DNA of 64,000 nt from NCBI GenBank assembly GCA_024235135.1, contig JACKMZ010000001.1, forward strand, positions 591,501-655,500. Reading direction: 5' to 3'. The position numbers and the translations under genes are program-made. Positions 16,297-26,409 of the stretch are shown here, one piece after another. Numbering within the stretch: position 1 is the first letter of the stretch; every line of letters starts with the position of its first letter. This DNA comes from Gammaproteobacteria bacterium. GTDB lineage: Bacteria > Pseudomonadota > Gammaproteobacteria > Competibacterales > Competibacteraceae. The notes under the pieces are model-generated. The model saw only the letters and a program-made list of their open reading frames with translations. It was not told where the DNA came from and ran no database searches.

Positions 16297-18087
16297 TTAG
16301 AAGGAATCGGTATCCATCGCCATCAGGGTGTCGGCGCCCGATTTCAGCTTGGCCATGTGCGCTTGGAGATCGGGCATCATGCGCTCGAAAAAGAATTTGG
16401 CCAGCGTCAGCTTATCCTTGTAGAACTGCTCGTTACCGGCTCCGGCCGCCAACTTCTCCTGGGCGACCTTGACGATCTTCACCCACATGAAGCCCATGAT
16501 GGACAAGGCGATCACGTACAGGTAGTTGGTGGCGCCCGCGCCGGCATGATCCGGATTCTTCACGCCGTTGTCAGCCATCCATTGCCCCCCTTCGAACAAC
16601 TGTTCCAGGGCGCTCATGACCGGCGCGATAAAGGGCGCCAGTTCTTCGTTGTCCGCGTTTTCCTCGCAGAAACCGCCGACTTCGGTGAAGAACACCTGTA
16701 CGGCCCGACCCTTGTTGGCGGGCAGTTTGCGGCCGACCAAATCCAGCGCCTGAATGCCATTGGCGCCTTCGTAGATCTGCGCGACACGCACGTCACGCAC
16801 GAACTGCTCCAAACCCCATTCCTTGATGTAGCCATGCCCACCCAGGCACTGCAAGCTGAGGTTGGCGACCTCGGTGCCCATGTCGGTGAAATAGGCTTTG
16901 ATGACCGGCGTCAGCAGACCCAACAGGTCATCCGCTTTCTGCCGTTGTTTCGGGTCTGGATGCTTGTGCACCATATCGACCAGCAAGCCGGCCCAGTAGG
17001 CGATGCCGCGAGCGGCTTCGCAGAAGGAGCGGCCGGTCAGCAGCATACGCCGGATGTCGGGATGGACGATGATGGGATCGGCGGGCTTATCCGGCGCCTT
17101 GGGGCCGGTCAGGGCGCGCATCTGCAAGCGTTCCTTGGCATAGGCCGCTGCATTCTCGTAAGCCACCTGGGCGATGGACAAGCCTTGCACGCCAACGCCC
17201 AAACGCGCCGCGTTCATCATGGCGAACATGGCGACCAAGCCCTTGTTGGCCTCGCCGACCATGTAGCCCACGGCATCCTCGAAGTTGAGCACGCAGGTGG
17301 AGTTGCCATGGATGCCGAGTTTTTCTTCCAGGCGGCTGCATTCGACCGGGTTACGGGCGCCCAGGCTGCCATCCGCGTTTACCAGGATCTTGGGTACGAT
17401 GAAGAGGCTGATGCCTTTGACGCCGGGAGGGGCATCGGGCAAACGCGCCAGCACCAGGTGAATGATGTTGTCGGTCAGATCGTGATCGCCGGCGGAGATG
17501 AAGATCTTCGAGCCGTTCACCAGATAGGTGCCGTCCGCCTGCGGCACGGCCTTGGTCCGGAGCAGACCCAGATCGGTGCCCGCATGGGCCTCGGTCAGGT
17601 TCATGGTGCCGGTCCATTCGCCGCTGATCAGCTTGGGCAGATACATTTCCTTCTGTTCCGTGGAGCCATACTGCTCGATGGCTTCGATGGCTCCGTGCGT
17701 CAGACCGGGATACATGGAAAAGGAGAAGTTGGCCGAGCAGACCATTTCGTTCATGGCCAGACCGAGGACATAGGGCAAGCCTTGTCCCCCGAACTCTACG
17801 GAGCCGGTCAAGGCCGACCAACCACCTTCCGCATAGGCTTGGTACGCTTCCTTGAAGCCCTTGGGCGTGGTGACTATTCCATTGTTCAGGTGGCAGCCTT
17901 CCTCGTCGCCGGAAAGATTGATCGGCTGGATCACTTCCTGCGAGATTTTGGCGCCCTCCTCCAGAATCGCCGCAACCGTGCTGCGGTCGGCGTCGCCGTA
18001 GCCTTCCATGTCCTGGTATTCGTCCATCTTGAGGACGTCATACATGATAAATTCCATGTCACGCACAGGAGCTGTATAAGTTGGCAT
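16297..18087 (-). CDS. Acyl-CoA dehydrogenase, DmdC-like large form
   Basis: A 596-residue FAD flavoprotein oxidising acyl-CoA to enoyl-CoA. It has the N-terminal extension starting MPTYTAPVRDMEFIMYDVL, the flavin segment MNLTEAHAGTDLGLLRTKA, the central domain, GGHGYIKEWGLEQFVRDVR, and the catalytic-base region QIYEGANGIQALDLVGRK, plus the C-terminal helical domain of the long ACAD class. The class includes 3-methylmercaptopropionyl-CoA dehydrogenase (DmdC), but the exact substrate is not known. It is monocistronic and ends at the shared terminator. Electron transfer flavoprotein is the expected acceptor. Confidence 0.92.
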   Translation of the reverse strand: MPTYTAPVRDMEFIMYDVLKMDEYQDMEGYGDADRSTVAAILEEGAKISQEVIQPINLSGDEEGCHLNNGIVTTPKGFKEAYQAYAEGGWSALTGSVEFGGQGLPYVLGLAMNEMVCSANFSFSMYPGLTHGAIEAIEQYGSTEQKEMYLPKLISGEWTGTMNLTEAHAGTDLGLLRTKAVPQADGTYLVNGSKIFISAGDHDLTDNIIHLVLARLPDAPPGVKGISLFIVPKILVNADGSLGARNPVECSRLEEKLGIHGNSTCVLNFEDAVGYMVGEANKGLVAMFAMMNAARLGVGVQGLSIAQVAYENAAAYAKERLQMRALTGPKAPDKPADPIIVHPDIRRMLLTGRSFCEAARGIAYWAGLLVDMVHKHPDPKQRQKADDLLGLLTPVIKAYFTDMGTEVANLSLQCLGGHGYIKEWGLEQFVRDVRVAQIYEGANGIQALDLVGRKLPANKGRAVQVFFTEVGGFCEENADNEELAPFIAPVMSALEQLFEGGQWMADNGVKNPDHAGAGATNYLYVIALSIMGFMWVKIVKVAQEKLAAGAGNEQFYKDKLTLAKFFFERMMPDLQAHMAKLKSGADTLMAMDTDSF

Positions 18088-18237
18088 ATCGCTCGTACCC
18101 TTTGGCTAGTTTCTCACGCTGTCATTGAAAGCGATGGGGTGGGTGGTAGGATCCGGCTTGGGCGGGAGGCATTGCCTCCGCGTGTCGGACTGTAGTCGAA
18201 TATCGCTCAATAAACATATCAGACGCCGCCGGCTTTG

Positions 18238-20685
18238 TCATGGGTCCCGCCCCGCTCTGACGGGGGCCGGCAGCAGACGCAGGCTGTCCTGGACAGGGCC
18301 GGGCAGGAAAGCCCTGGGCGAGCCCTGGACCCAATCCGAATGGCCATCGCGATAATGCGGTGAGAGAGGGTGCCCGGACTGGCCTGCCGGCATGTGCAGC
18401 AGACCGGTTTCCTCATGGCCGGGGGAGACGGCCAGACGTTCGGAAGCGCCGGCGCTGCGGCCTTGCACGCGGGGCATGGTGGTGTCCCCCGGCAAGGGCA
18501 GCGCCGGCATATCCAACCAACGCCCGAGTCCAGGAAGAACGCGGCTGAAGGGATGCTGGATACGGCTGGTGTTGTACGCCCCCCAGGTATAGTGGGGCAG
18601 ATCCGTGTCCTGTTCGGGCAGGTTCGCTATCACGTCGTCGATCGCCGCCAGAAACAACGCCCGCCAATCCGCGTAGTTCGCCGCCAGCAGATGCGCGGGT
18701 TGCTCGCTGATCAGCCACCACAAGGGGCCTTCGTACTGCCTGAACCAGACAATGTCGAACGTCGCGTCGGCTTGTTTGGCCGCTTGCGTCAAGGGTGTCA
18801 TCACCCGTTCCGTGACCGCCGTGCGAAATTCACGAACCAGGCGGTACCCGACCGAATCCACCGCCGCGCGTCCACCCCAGTTGGCGACCTGACGGTACAT
18901 CGCCTGTCGGCGTGGATTGCCCGCCAGGGCCGACGATTCCAAGCTGTGTAACAGCAAGTCCCGCCAGCGAACCAGAAACAAAGCCCGGTCGTCCAGTTGC
19001 AAGGCCAGCATATCCGCCTCGTTGGCTTGTTCCAGACCCAACAAGGCGTCCCGTATCTGTTTGGCCCGCGCCCCCAGGCGGTATCCTCCAAAGCCCAGCA
19101 TCTGCAGATCGTCGCCGCTCACGACGCGCGCATTGGCCGTCCACAGACGGCCGCTGGGTGGATCGATGATACGGGGGTACTCGGTCGGCGCGACCCAGCC
19201 ATCCCAGCCGCTGTCGCCATCGGCCCAGGATCGGGGTGTCCGACCATCATGACCGAAGCGACGGGGAATCCGACCCATCAGCGTCCAACCGATATGGCCA
19301 TCGGCATCGGCGACGACGAAATTCTGCTCGGGCAAGCCGCTCTCGGCGGCGATATCCAAGGCTTCCGGCACGCTGTTCGCGGTTTCCAATTTCAGCATGT
19401 CCAGGTTGACGGCGTCCCGATCGTGGGCGACCCAGCGCAACGCCCGCCGCCGGCCGCGATGGTCGGCATCGTAAACCGGCCCCCATTGCGTGGAGAGCAC
19501 ATCGAGTTCTTCGGGCGCGGCATGCTTGATCCGGATGATTTCCCGGTCGTGTTGAAAACGACGGGGTCCCTGCGCAGTGAGATAGGCATCCGCATCGTGC
19601 GGGTCCGGTTCCAGTTCCACCAGGTCGGCCCAATCGCCTTGGGAATTAGTGAATCCCCAGGCGATGTGCCCGTTACTGCCGACCACGATGGCGGGCACGC
19701 CCGGCAGCGTGACGCCATCGATGCGCCGTTCCTCGCCTTGTTCGTCGGGATAGACGAAGGCCGCCCTGAACCAGATGTTCGGCACGTTCAGGCTCAGGTG
19801 CATGTCGTTGGCCAGCAGCGCGCCGCCGTGCGCCGTATGGTTGCCGGCGACGGCCCAGTTGTTGCTGCCGGCGCTTTCGACTTCCAGATTCTCCCGGCCC
19901 GGTTCGTTGAGGGAAACTGAAACCGGCACGGGCGGGAGCCGGCGCAGATCGACGATATCCGGCCCCGGTGGCGGCGAGGTCGCGAACGCTCCACCCTGGA
20001 GCGGCGCATCCCATTCGCTGCCGCGCTGATCGAGAAAATCGGCCAGCGCGGGGTCCAGCGTGTCGTGCAGAAGGCCCGTCATGGATTCGCGGATGGGCAG
20101 ATCATCCTGCAGGGTTTGGTACATGGCGTAAATCGCCAGCAGCGAGTCCTCGGGCCGCCAGGCGACGGGGGTGTCGCGTAGCAGCAGATATTCGAAGGGC
20201 GGAGCGGCCAGCGCGGCCAAGCCGGCGTTGACGCCGGCGCTGTAAACCTCCAACATGACCCGCTGCGCTTCCGGCAGATGGGTCAACACATCCCGCGCCC
20301 GGTTGCGAAAGCGATGGAGGCGTACGGCGCGGTCTCGCTCCACGGCCGCCGCGCCGAACAATTCCGATAATTCGCCGGCCGCCGATCGTCGGAGCAAATC
20401 CATTTGGAAATAGCGTTCCTGAGCGTGGACGAGACCGATGGCGCGCGCCAAGTCCAGGCGATTTCCGGCGCGGAGCGTGACCAGGCCCAAGGCATCCCGG
20501 TCAACCGTCACGGGCGCGGTCAAACCTGCCAGGGGGGCGTCGCCATTCATCATCGGTAGACTGCCCCGCAGTTGCTGATAGAACCACAGGCTGCCCAGCC
20601 CGACGATCAGCAGCAGGACAGCCACGCCATAGAGCAGCACGCGCGGCAGGATTTTCCGGGACTTTCGCGATTGATTGCATTGCAT
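18238..20685 (-). CDS. Penicillin acylase family protein (Ntn hydrolase, S45)
   Basis: An 815-residue protein with one N-terminal membrane anchor/signal (about residues 14-36) and the precursor layout of penicillin/acyl-homoserine-lactone acylases: a small alpha region, a linker and a large beta chain starting at the catalytic serine. The nucleophile is the Ser in ESAGSNNWAVAG (about residue 264), followed by GALLANDMHLSL, PGVPAIVVGSNGHIAWGFTN and LPEQNFVVADADGHIGW. Autocleavage before SNNW is expected. It should hydrolyse an amide in the periplasm; the substrate (N-acyl homoserine lactone or other) is unknown. Confidence 0.9.
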   Translation of the reverse strand: MQCNQSRKSRKILPRVLLYGVAVLLLIVGLGSLWFYQQLRGSLPMMNGDAPLAGLTAPVTVDRDALGLVTLRAGNRLDLARAIGLVHAQERYFQMDLLRRSAAGELSELFGAAAVERDRAVRLHRFRNRARDVLTHLPEAQRVMLEVYSAGVNAGLAALAAPPFEYLLLRDTPVAWRPEDSLLAIYAMYQTLQDDLPIRESMTGLLHDTLDPALADFLDQRGSEWDAPLQGGAFATSPPPGPDIVDLRRLPPVPVSVSLNEPGRENLEVESAGSNNWAVAGNHTAHGGALLANDMHLSLNVPNIWFRAAFVYPDEQGEERRIDGVTLPGVPAIVVGSNGHIAWGFTNSQGDWADLVELEPDPHDADAYLTAQGPRRFQHDREIIRIKHAAPEELDVLSTQWGPVYDADHRGRRRALRWVAHDRDAVNLDMLKLETANSVPEALDIAAESGLPEQNFVVADADGHIGWTLMGRIPRRFGHDGRTPRSWADGDSGWDGWVAPTEYPRIIDPPSGRLWTANARVVSGDDLQMLGFGGYRLGARAKQIRDALLGLEQANEADMLALQLDDRALFLVRWRDLLLHSLESSALAGNPRRQAMYRQVANWGGRAAVDSVGYRLVREFRTAVTERVMTPLTQAAKQADATFDIVWFRQYEGPLWWLISEQPAHLLAANYADWRALFLAAIDDVIANLPEQDTDLPHYTWGAYNTSRIQHPFSRVLPGLGRWLDMPALPLPGDTTMPRVQGRSAGASERLAVSPGHEETGLLHMPAGQSGHPLSPHYRDGHSDWVQGSPRAFLPGPVQDSLRLLPAPVRAGRDP

Positions 20686-20794
20686 AAGGATTCGTGGCCG
20701 TGGCTGAGCGATGGCGCTACGCTGACGCTCGATGGAGGCGGATTATGACTGATAAGGCATTTCCCTGGTGTGACGCACGCCAAGGACAGAGATT

Positions 20795-21736
20795 ATGCAA
20801 GCACTATTCGAAATCGTACTGCCGGTATTTGGCGTGATTTTGACGGGCTATCTGGCGCGTCAAAATCAGTTGCTCGGCGACGCTAGCGCCGAAGCGTTGA
20901 ATCGCTTTGTCTATTACATCACCATTCCGCCGCTGTTGTTTCTGACCACCGCGCGCGTACCGTTGGCGGAAATCCTCAACTGGCCGTTCATCGCGGTGTA
21001 TGTTCTGGCCAATGGGCTGACGTTGTTGCTGGCGGTGATCGGCGCGCGTCTGCTGTTCGGTTATCGGACGCTGTCGGCCTTCACTTTCCATGCGTTCGCC
21101 GCCACGTTTTCCAATACCGTGTACATGGGTATCCCGCTGTTCCTGGCCGCCTTCGGGCGTTCCGGCACGACGCCTATCGTGGTGGCGGCACTGGTCAGCA
21201 ATCTGTTGTTCATCGGCAGCGCCATCGTTTGCTTCGAATTGGGGCAGGCCGCCGAGAACGGCTATCGCCGCATTCTGCGCGACGTCGGCGAAGCCTTGTT
21301 GCGCAACCCGATATTGTTGCCGCTGCTGGCGGGTTTGCTGGTGTCCTATCTGCAATTCGAGTTGCCCGCGCCGATCGCCCGTTTTCTCGATCTGCTGGCC
21401 AACGCGGCGGGACCCACGGCGCTGTTCACCCTGGGGCTGACGTTGTACGGGCACTCCGTGCGGGCCGATCTGGGGGAAATGCTGTGGCTGGTGTTTCTCA
21501 AACTGTTGGCCAATCCCCTCATTACCTGGGCGCTGGTCCTGTACGTGTTGCCGCTGGAGCCGTTCTGGGCCAATTCCGCGGTATTGATTTCCGCGATCCC
21601 GACCGGCGCGTTGGTTTTCGTGTTCGCCCAACGCTATAACGTTTTCGTGCGGCAAAGCGCGGCCGTGGTGGTGGTCAGCACGGCGTTGTCCCTATTCACG
21701 CTGTCGGCACTGTTGTCGCAGTTCGCCGATGGGTGA
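20795..21736 (+). CDS. Auxin efflux carrier (AEC) family transporter
   Basis: A 313-residue integral membrane protein with ten predicted helices, of the AEC family (Pfam Mem_trans). Landmarks are LPVFGVILTGYLARQNQLL at the start, NRFVYYITIPPLLFLTTAR, and the inverted-repeat second half with GPTALFTLGLTLYG and SAIPTGALVFVFAQRYNVF. Such carriers export organic anions; the substrate cannot be read. Its stop codon abuts the stop of the convergent methyltransferase gene with no gap. Confidence 0.9.
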   Translation: MQALFEIVLPVFGVILTGYLARQNQLLGDASAEALNRFVYYITIPPLLFLTTARVPLAEILNWPFIAVYVLANGLTLLLAVIGARLLFGYRTLSAFTFHAFAATFSNTVYMGIPLFLAAFGRSGTTPIVVAALVSNLLFIGSAIVCFELGQAAENGYRRILRDVGEALLRNPILLPLLAGLLVSYLQFELPAPIARFLDLLANAAGPTALFTLGLTLYGHSVRADLGEMLWLVFLKLLANPLITWALVLYVLPLEPFWANSAVLISAIPTGALVFVFAQRYNVFVRQSAAVVVVSTALSLFTLSALLSQFADG

Positions 21737-22459
21737 TCAATGACTGGGACGGCGCAGCAGTTCCACGCGCATCAGCCGGGGGAAGTCCGCGCCCTGTTCG
21801 CCGCAATGGGAGAGAAATCGCTGCCGCACGGCGAGATACAGCGCGTCGTCCAGGCGGTGATCAGCGTAGCTGACGTTGATCGCCCGTTGCTCGAAGGTGG
21901 CGAAATCGGGGAAGTGGGTGGTGAATTGGAAGAACACTTCCTCGACCAGTTCCAACGCGCCCGAATCCAACGTGCGTTGCAAAGCGGCTAAGGCGGCTTC
22001 GCGAACCGTTTGTTCGTCGTTGAATAGCCGCATCAACTCGTTGAAATCGCCTGCGGGGACCGGTTCCGAGAAATAGGCCAGCCCGCCTGGCTTGAGCACC
22101 CGGCGGATCTCGGCCAGGGCCTGATCCATCAACGGTATGGGCACGTGGTGCAGGGATTTGAACATCAGCACGACATCGCAACTGCCGTCTTTTTCCGGAA
22201 TGGCCTGGGCCCCCGCCAGATGGAAGCTCACCTTGGGGATGGGCGTTTCGAGGTTTTGGTCGTGCTGGATTTCATCGACTTCGGTGGCGACGATTTCCGC
22301 CACGGGGAATTGTTCGGCGATGAGGCGGGTCATCTCCGCATTGCCGCAACCCAGTTCCAACACCCGCGCGCCATCCAAGGGCAGGAGTGCGCGGATGAGA
22401 TCGAGTTCGCTGCAGGAACGGTAGGCTTGGGGATCGTGTAGTTTCAATAACGGACGCAT
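21737..22459 (-). CDS. SAM-dependent class I methyltransferase
   Basis: A 240-residue cytosolic enzyme. Motif I is VLELGCGNAEMT around residues 33-44; the acidic ribose-binding residue lies in IVATEVDEIQ; motif II-III region is GSCDVVLMFKSLHHVP and VLKPGGLAYFSEPV. The C-terminal part has no recognised substrate domain. The gene is convergent with the AEC carrier, the two stops forming TGATCA at 21734-21739. The substrate is unknown. Confidence 0.87.
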   Translation of the reverse strand: MRPLLKLHDPQAYRSCSELDLIRALLPLDGARVLELGCGNAEMTRLIAEQFPVAEIVATEVDEIQHDQNLETPIPKVSFHLAGAQAIPEKDGSCDVVLMFKSLHHVPIPLMDQALAEIRRVLKPGGLAYFSEPVPAGDFNELMRLFNDEQTVREAALAALQRTLDSGALELVEEVFFQFTTHFPDFATFEQRAINVSYADHRLDDALYLAVRQRFLSHCGEQGADFPRLMRVELLRRPSH

Positions 22460-22666
22460 TCTGGCGGAACCTTACCAATCGTTAATGTCAGTCGGCGCAA
22501 CAAATTAAGTATCTTATTGCCTCACCGCGGGGGTCATCAGGCCATGCGGGCCACGCCTTGACTTTACTTCATAAATCGTGAGAAATCCCCAGCCGGCATG
22601 AAGGCAGGCATCGAATTTTCGGCGCCGTACCGTGGGGAAACAAGCAAGAGGGGGTAGACACGAACA

Positions 22667-23593
22667 ATGATTGAAGTGGAACAACTCAGTAAACGCTTCG
22701 GCGAACGACTGGCGGTGGATGCCTTGAGCTTCACTGTCGGGCCCGGCGAGGTGCTGGGATTTCTGGGTCCGAACGGAGCCGGCAAATCCACCACCATGAA
22801 AATGATCACCGGATTCATCCGACCTTCCGCCGGCACTGCCCGCATCAACGGCTACGATATCCAGGCCGCGCCGCTGGCGGCCAAGCGGGAAATGGGCTAT
22901 CTGCCGGAAGGGGCGCCCGGTTACGGCGATATGAGCGTGCGTCAGTTCCTGGATTTCATCGCCGATATCCGGGCGATGAGTGGGGCCTGGCGCAAGGAAA
23001 GAATGGATGAGGTGATCCAGGAAATCCATCTGGAGCAGGTTCTGGACCAGAAGATCGATACCTTGTCCAAGGGTTTCCGGCGCCGAGTCGGCGTTGCTCA
23101 GGCCATACTGCACGATCCGCGCGTGCTGATCATGGACGAGCCCACCGATGGCCTGGACCCCAACCAAAAGCACGAGGTGCGCAACCTCATTCACGGCATG
23201 GCCAAGGACAAGATCATCGTGATCTCGACTCATATCCTGGAGGAAGTGGAAGCCGTTTGCAGCCGCGCCATCGTCATCGCCCGTGGCCATCTGCTGGCCG
23301 ACGGTACGCCCGAGGAACTGATGGCCCGTTCGCGCTATCACGGCGCGGTGACCCTGGATCTCGACAATGCGCGGGAAGCCGCCGATCTGCTGGGACAATT
23401 GCCGGAAGTGGCGGCCGTGGAAGACGGCGATACGGACACCGAAATCACCGTGTTGCCCAGAGAAGGACAGGCACTGATGGCCGCCATTGGCCGGGTCATC
23501 GATCAGCAACGCTGGACGGTGCGCGAGCTGTATCAACAGAAAGGCCGGCTCGACGAAGTATTCCGCGACATCACCGGAGGGGCCGCGGCATGA
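22667..23593 (+). CDS. ABC transporter ATP-binding protein, GldA-like
   Basis: A 308-residue nucleotide-binding subunit. Walker A is GPNGAGKSTTMK, the signature is LSKGFRRRVGVAQAI (a drifted LSGGQ), Walker B is VLIMDEPTDGLDPNQ, and the switch histidine is in VISTHILEEVE. A C-terminal DUF4162-type domain follows. It is followed by an overlapping permease gene and a GldG-like gene, the arrangement of the Bacteroidetes gliding ABC transporter and its proteobacterial relatives. GGGGG lies ten bases before the ATG. Confidence 0.93.
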   Translation: MIEVEQLSKRFGERLAVDALSFTVGPGEVLGFLGPNGAGKSTTMKMITGFIRPSAGTARINGYDIQAAPLAAKREMGYLPEGAPGYGDMSVRQFLDFIADIRAMSGAWRKERMDEVIQEIHLEQVLDQKIDTLSKGFRRRVGVAQAILHDPRVLIMDEPTDGLDPNQKHEVRNLIHGMAKDKIIVISTHILEEVEAVCSRAIVIARGHLLADGTPEELMARSRYHGAVTLDLDNAREAADLLGQLPEVAAVEDGDTDTEITVLPREGQALMAAIGRVIDQQRWTVRELYQQKGRLDEVFRDITGGAAA

Positions 23594-24324
23594 ACAATGT
23601 CATCACCCTGTTCAAGCGCGAACTGCGCGCGTATTTCGCCACACCGCTGGCCTATGTCTTCATCGTCATCTTTCTGGTGTTGAGCGGCATTTTCACTTTC
23701 TATCTGGGCAATTTCTACGAACGCAATCAGGCCGATCTTGATTCGTTCTTCATTTTCCATCCCTGGCTGTACTTGTTCCTGATTCCCGCCATCGCCATGC
23801 GGGTCTGGGCCGACGAACGCAAGAGCGGCACCATCGAACTGCTGCTGACCCTGCCCGTCACCATGTGGCAAGCGGTGCTGGCCAAGTACCTGGCGGCCTG
23901 GTGCTTTGTCGCCATCGCCCTGGCGTTGACTTTTCCCATGTGGCTGACCGTCAATTATCTGGGCTCGCCGGATAACGGCATCATCCTCGCGGCTTATCTG
24001 GGCAGCTTGTTGATGGCCGGCGGCTATCTGGCCATCGGCGTCTGCGTCTCGGCCTTCACCAAGAGTCAGGTCATCGCCTTCATCATCGGTCTGACCCTCT
24101 GTTTTCTGTTCACCATGAGCGGTTTCCCCCTGGTGCTGGATTTCTTCCGTGGCTGGCTGCCCGGCGGGGTGGTCGACGCGGTGGCTTCGCTCAGCGTGCT
24201 GTCGCATTTTCAGGCCATCAGTCGGGGCGTGCTGAATCTGCGGGACGTGGCGTATTTCCTGGCCATGATAGTCGCCTGGCTATATGCCTGCGCCATCGTG
24301 ATCGATATGAAGAAGGCCGATTGA
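23590..24324 (+). CDS. ABC-2 permease, GldF-like
   Basis: A 244-residue membrane protein with six predicted helices, starting MNNVITLFKRELRAYFATPL, typical of the GldF/ABC-2 permease family. EERKSGTIELLLTLPV-like DERKSGTIELLLTLPV is the conserved cytosolic loop. The ATG overlaps the ATPase stop (ATGA), so the two are coupled. It forms the membrane channel of the ATPase upstream. The cargo is not known. Confidence 0.92.
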   Translation: MNNVITLFKRELRAYFATPLAYVFIVIFLVLSGIFTFYLGNFYERNQADLDSFFIFHPWLYLFLIPAIAMRVWADERKSGTIELLLTLPVTMWQAVLAKYLAAWCFVAIALALTFPMWLTVNYLGSPDNGIILAAYLGSLLMAGGYLAIGVCVSAFTKSQVIAFIIGLTLCFLFTMSGFPLVLDFFRGWLPGGVVDAVASLSVLSHFQAISRGVLNLRDVAYFLAMIVAWLYACAIVIDMKKAD

Positions 24325-24336
24325 GGAGGCGCGAGG

Positions 24337-26409
24337 ATGATCGAACGAATCAAACAATTCGCCGGACAGTTCTTCGGCAAGGTGCGTGACGAACTGGCGC
24401 ACCGGAAGGAATTCACAATGGCCAGCCTGGTCGTGGTCGGCCTGTTGCTGTTGGTGGCGGTGACCTTGAGCAATCAACTGTTGCGCGGCACGCGCCTGGA
24501 TTTGACCGAGAACCAGATCTTCACCTTGTCCAAGGGCGCCGAATCGCTGCTACATAAGATCGACGAGCCGATCAATCTGTATTTCTTCTACTCCAGTGAC
24601 TTGGCCCGAGGCATTCCTCAGGTTAGCGCCTACGCCCAACGGGTGAAGGACATGCTGGAGGAAATGGCGTCCGCTTCCGGCAACAAGCTGAAGCTGACCA
24701 TGATCGATCCCGAGCCGTTTTCCGATGCCGAGGATCGCGCCGTGCAACTCGGCGTTCAGGCCGTATCGCTGGGCGGCGGCGGGGACAAGCTGTATTTCGG
24801 TCTGGCGGGCACCAATTCCGTGGGCGATACCCAGGCTATCCCGTTCTTTCAGTTGGATCAGGAAGAACTGTTGGAATACGATCTGGCCAAGATGATCTAC
24901 CAGTTGAATCAGGCCCACAAACCGGTGGTCGGTCTGCTGAGCACCCTGGATATCCAGGGCGGCTTCGATATGCAGCGCATGCAGCCCCGACCGGGCTGGC
25001 TGATCGTCGATCAGTTGCGGCAGTTCTTCGACGTGCGTTCGCTGGAAAAGGATGTCAGCAAGATTCCCGACGATGTTCAACTGCTGGTGCTGGTGCACCC
25101 GGCCGAATTGTCGGACGCCACGCAATACGCCATCGACCAGTTCGTACTGGGCGGCGGTCATGCGCTGGTTTTCCTGGACACCTATGCCGAGTCCGCGAAC
25201 CCGAACAATGTGCAGCAGCCGGGCCAGATCGTGCCGCGCCAATCGGACCCGAAAAAGCTGCTCACGGCCTGGGGCGTCAAATTGGTCGAGAACGAGGTGT
25301 TGCTGGACAAAAAGAACGCCTTGCAAGTGCGCGCCAACGCCAACAGTCCCCCCTTCTACCACTATTCGTTGTTCTCCATACCCCGCGAGGATATGGATCA
25401 GGATGACGTGATCACGCGTGGATTGAACACCATCAACGTGGCGTTCCCCGGCGTACTGGAACCCATCAAGGACGCGACGACCACGTTTACGCCCTTGCTC
25501 AAATCCAGTGACGAAACCATGCTGATTCCCAGCTATCGGATTCAGCCGGGCATGGATATGTCCACGCTGCAAAAGGACTTCCAGTCCAGCGGCAAAACCT
25601 ATGTGTTGGCCGCCCGGATCAGCGGCCCGGCCCATACGGCCTTCCCCGAGGGAGCGCCCAAGCCGCCGCCGACCACCAAGCCCGTGGAACCGCAGGGCGA
25701 TGCGCAGGACGACGAGGAGGCGGCGAAGGAACAACCTAAGCAGGAGGCTCCGGCCGCCGCGCCCCAGGACGCATCCAAGGATGACTCCAAGAAGGGCGAC
25801 AAGCCGGCTAGCGCGCAACTCACTGAATCCAAGAAACCCATCAATGTGGTCGTGGTGGCGGATACCGACATGCTAGAGGATACGCTTTGGGTGCGGCTCC
25901 AGAACTTCTTCGGGCAACGCATACCCACGCCGCTGGCGGATAACGGCAATCTGGTGATCAACTCCGTGGACAATCTGCTGGGCAGCGATGAGCTGATCAG
26001 CATCCGCAGCCGGGCCGGCTACGCCCGTCCGTTCGAGCGGGTCGACGCCCTGCGGCGGGAGGCGGACAGTCGCCTGCGGGCCACGGAGGATGAGTTGCAG
26101 TCGCGATTGCAGGAAACGGAAACCAAGTTGAACGAGTTGCAGAGTCGCAAGGATGATCGCAACGCGTTGATACTCAGCCCCGAGCAACGCGACGAACTGC
26201 TCAAATTCCAGCAGGAGCAACTGCGGGTGCGCAAGGAACTGCGCAATGTGCAGCATCAACGCGATAAGGAAATCGACCGTTTGGGCACGGTATTGAAGTT
26301 CATCAACATCGTCCTGGTGCCACTGCTGCTGATCATCGGCGTGATCGCCTTCAATCAATGGCAACGTAAACGGATTGCCAAAGCCAAGCTGGCGGGAGGT
26401 CACTCATGA
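24337..26409 (+). CDS. GldG-like ABC-associated membrane protein
   Basis: A 690-residue protein with one N-terminal helix (about residues 28-48) and one at the C-terminus (about 650-668), the rest outside the cytoplasm. The segment LDLTENQIFTLSKGAESLL is the hallmark of the ABC-transporter-associated GldG domain, and PVVGLLSTLDIQG and VLVHPAELSDATQYAIDQF match the following DUF4350-like domain. A low-complexity Pro/Ala/Lys stretch lies around residues 440-500, and a coiled coil rich in Glu and Arg around 570-640. It probably assembles with the ABC-2 permease. The stop overlaps the next start. Confidence 0.9.
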   Translation: MIERIKQFAGQFFGKVRDELAHRKEFTMASLVVVGLLLLVAVTLSNQLLRGTRLDLTENQIFTLSKGAESLLHKIDEPINLYFFYSSDLARGIPQVSAYAQRVKDMLEEMASASGNKLKLTMIDPEPFSDAEDRAVQLGVQAVSLGGGGDKLYFGLAGTNSVGDTQAIPFFQLDQEELLEYDLAKMIYQLNQAHKPVVGLLSTLDIQGGFDMQRMQPRPGWLIVDQLRQFFDVRSLEKDVSKIPDDVQLLVLVHPAELSDATQYAIDQFVLGGGHALVFLDTYAESANPNNVQQPGQIVPRQSDPKKLLTAWGVKLVENEVLLDKKNALQVRANANSPPFYHYSLFSIPREDMDQDDVITRGLNTINVAFPGVLEPIKDATTTFTPLLKSSDETMLIPSYRIQPGMDMSTLQKDFQSSGKTYVLAARISGPAHTAFPEGAPKPPPTTKPVEPQGDAQDDEEAAKEQPKQEAPAAAPQDASKDDSKKGDKPASAQLTESKKPINVVVVADTDMLEDTLWVRLQNFFGQRIPTPLADNGNLVINSVDNLLGSDELISIRSRAGYARPFERVDALRREADSRLRATEDELQSRLQETETKLNELQSRKDDRNALILSPEQRDELLKFQQEQLRVRKELRNVQHQRDKEIDRLGTVLKFINIVLVPLLLIIGVIAFNQWQRKRIAKAKLAGGHS

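Noticed and set aside
16357..18195. 612-codon open frame on the plus strand
   Set aside because: It is the antisense shadow of the acyl-CoA dehydrogenase gene, which has clear family motifs on the minus strand; the product is a low-complexity mix without domains.
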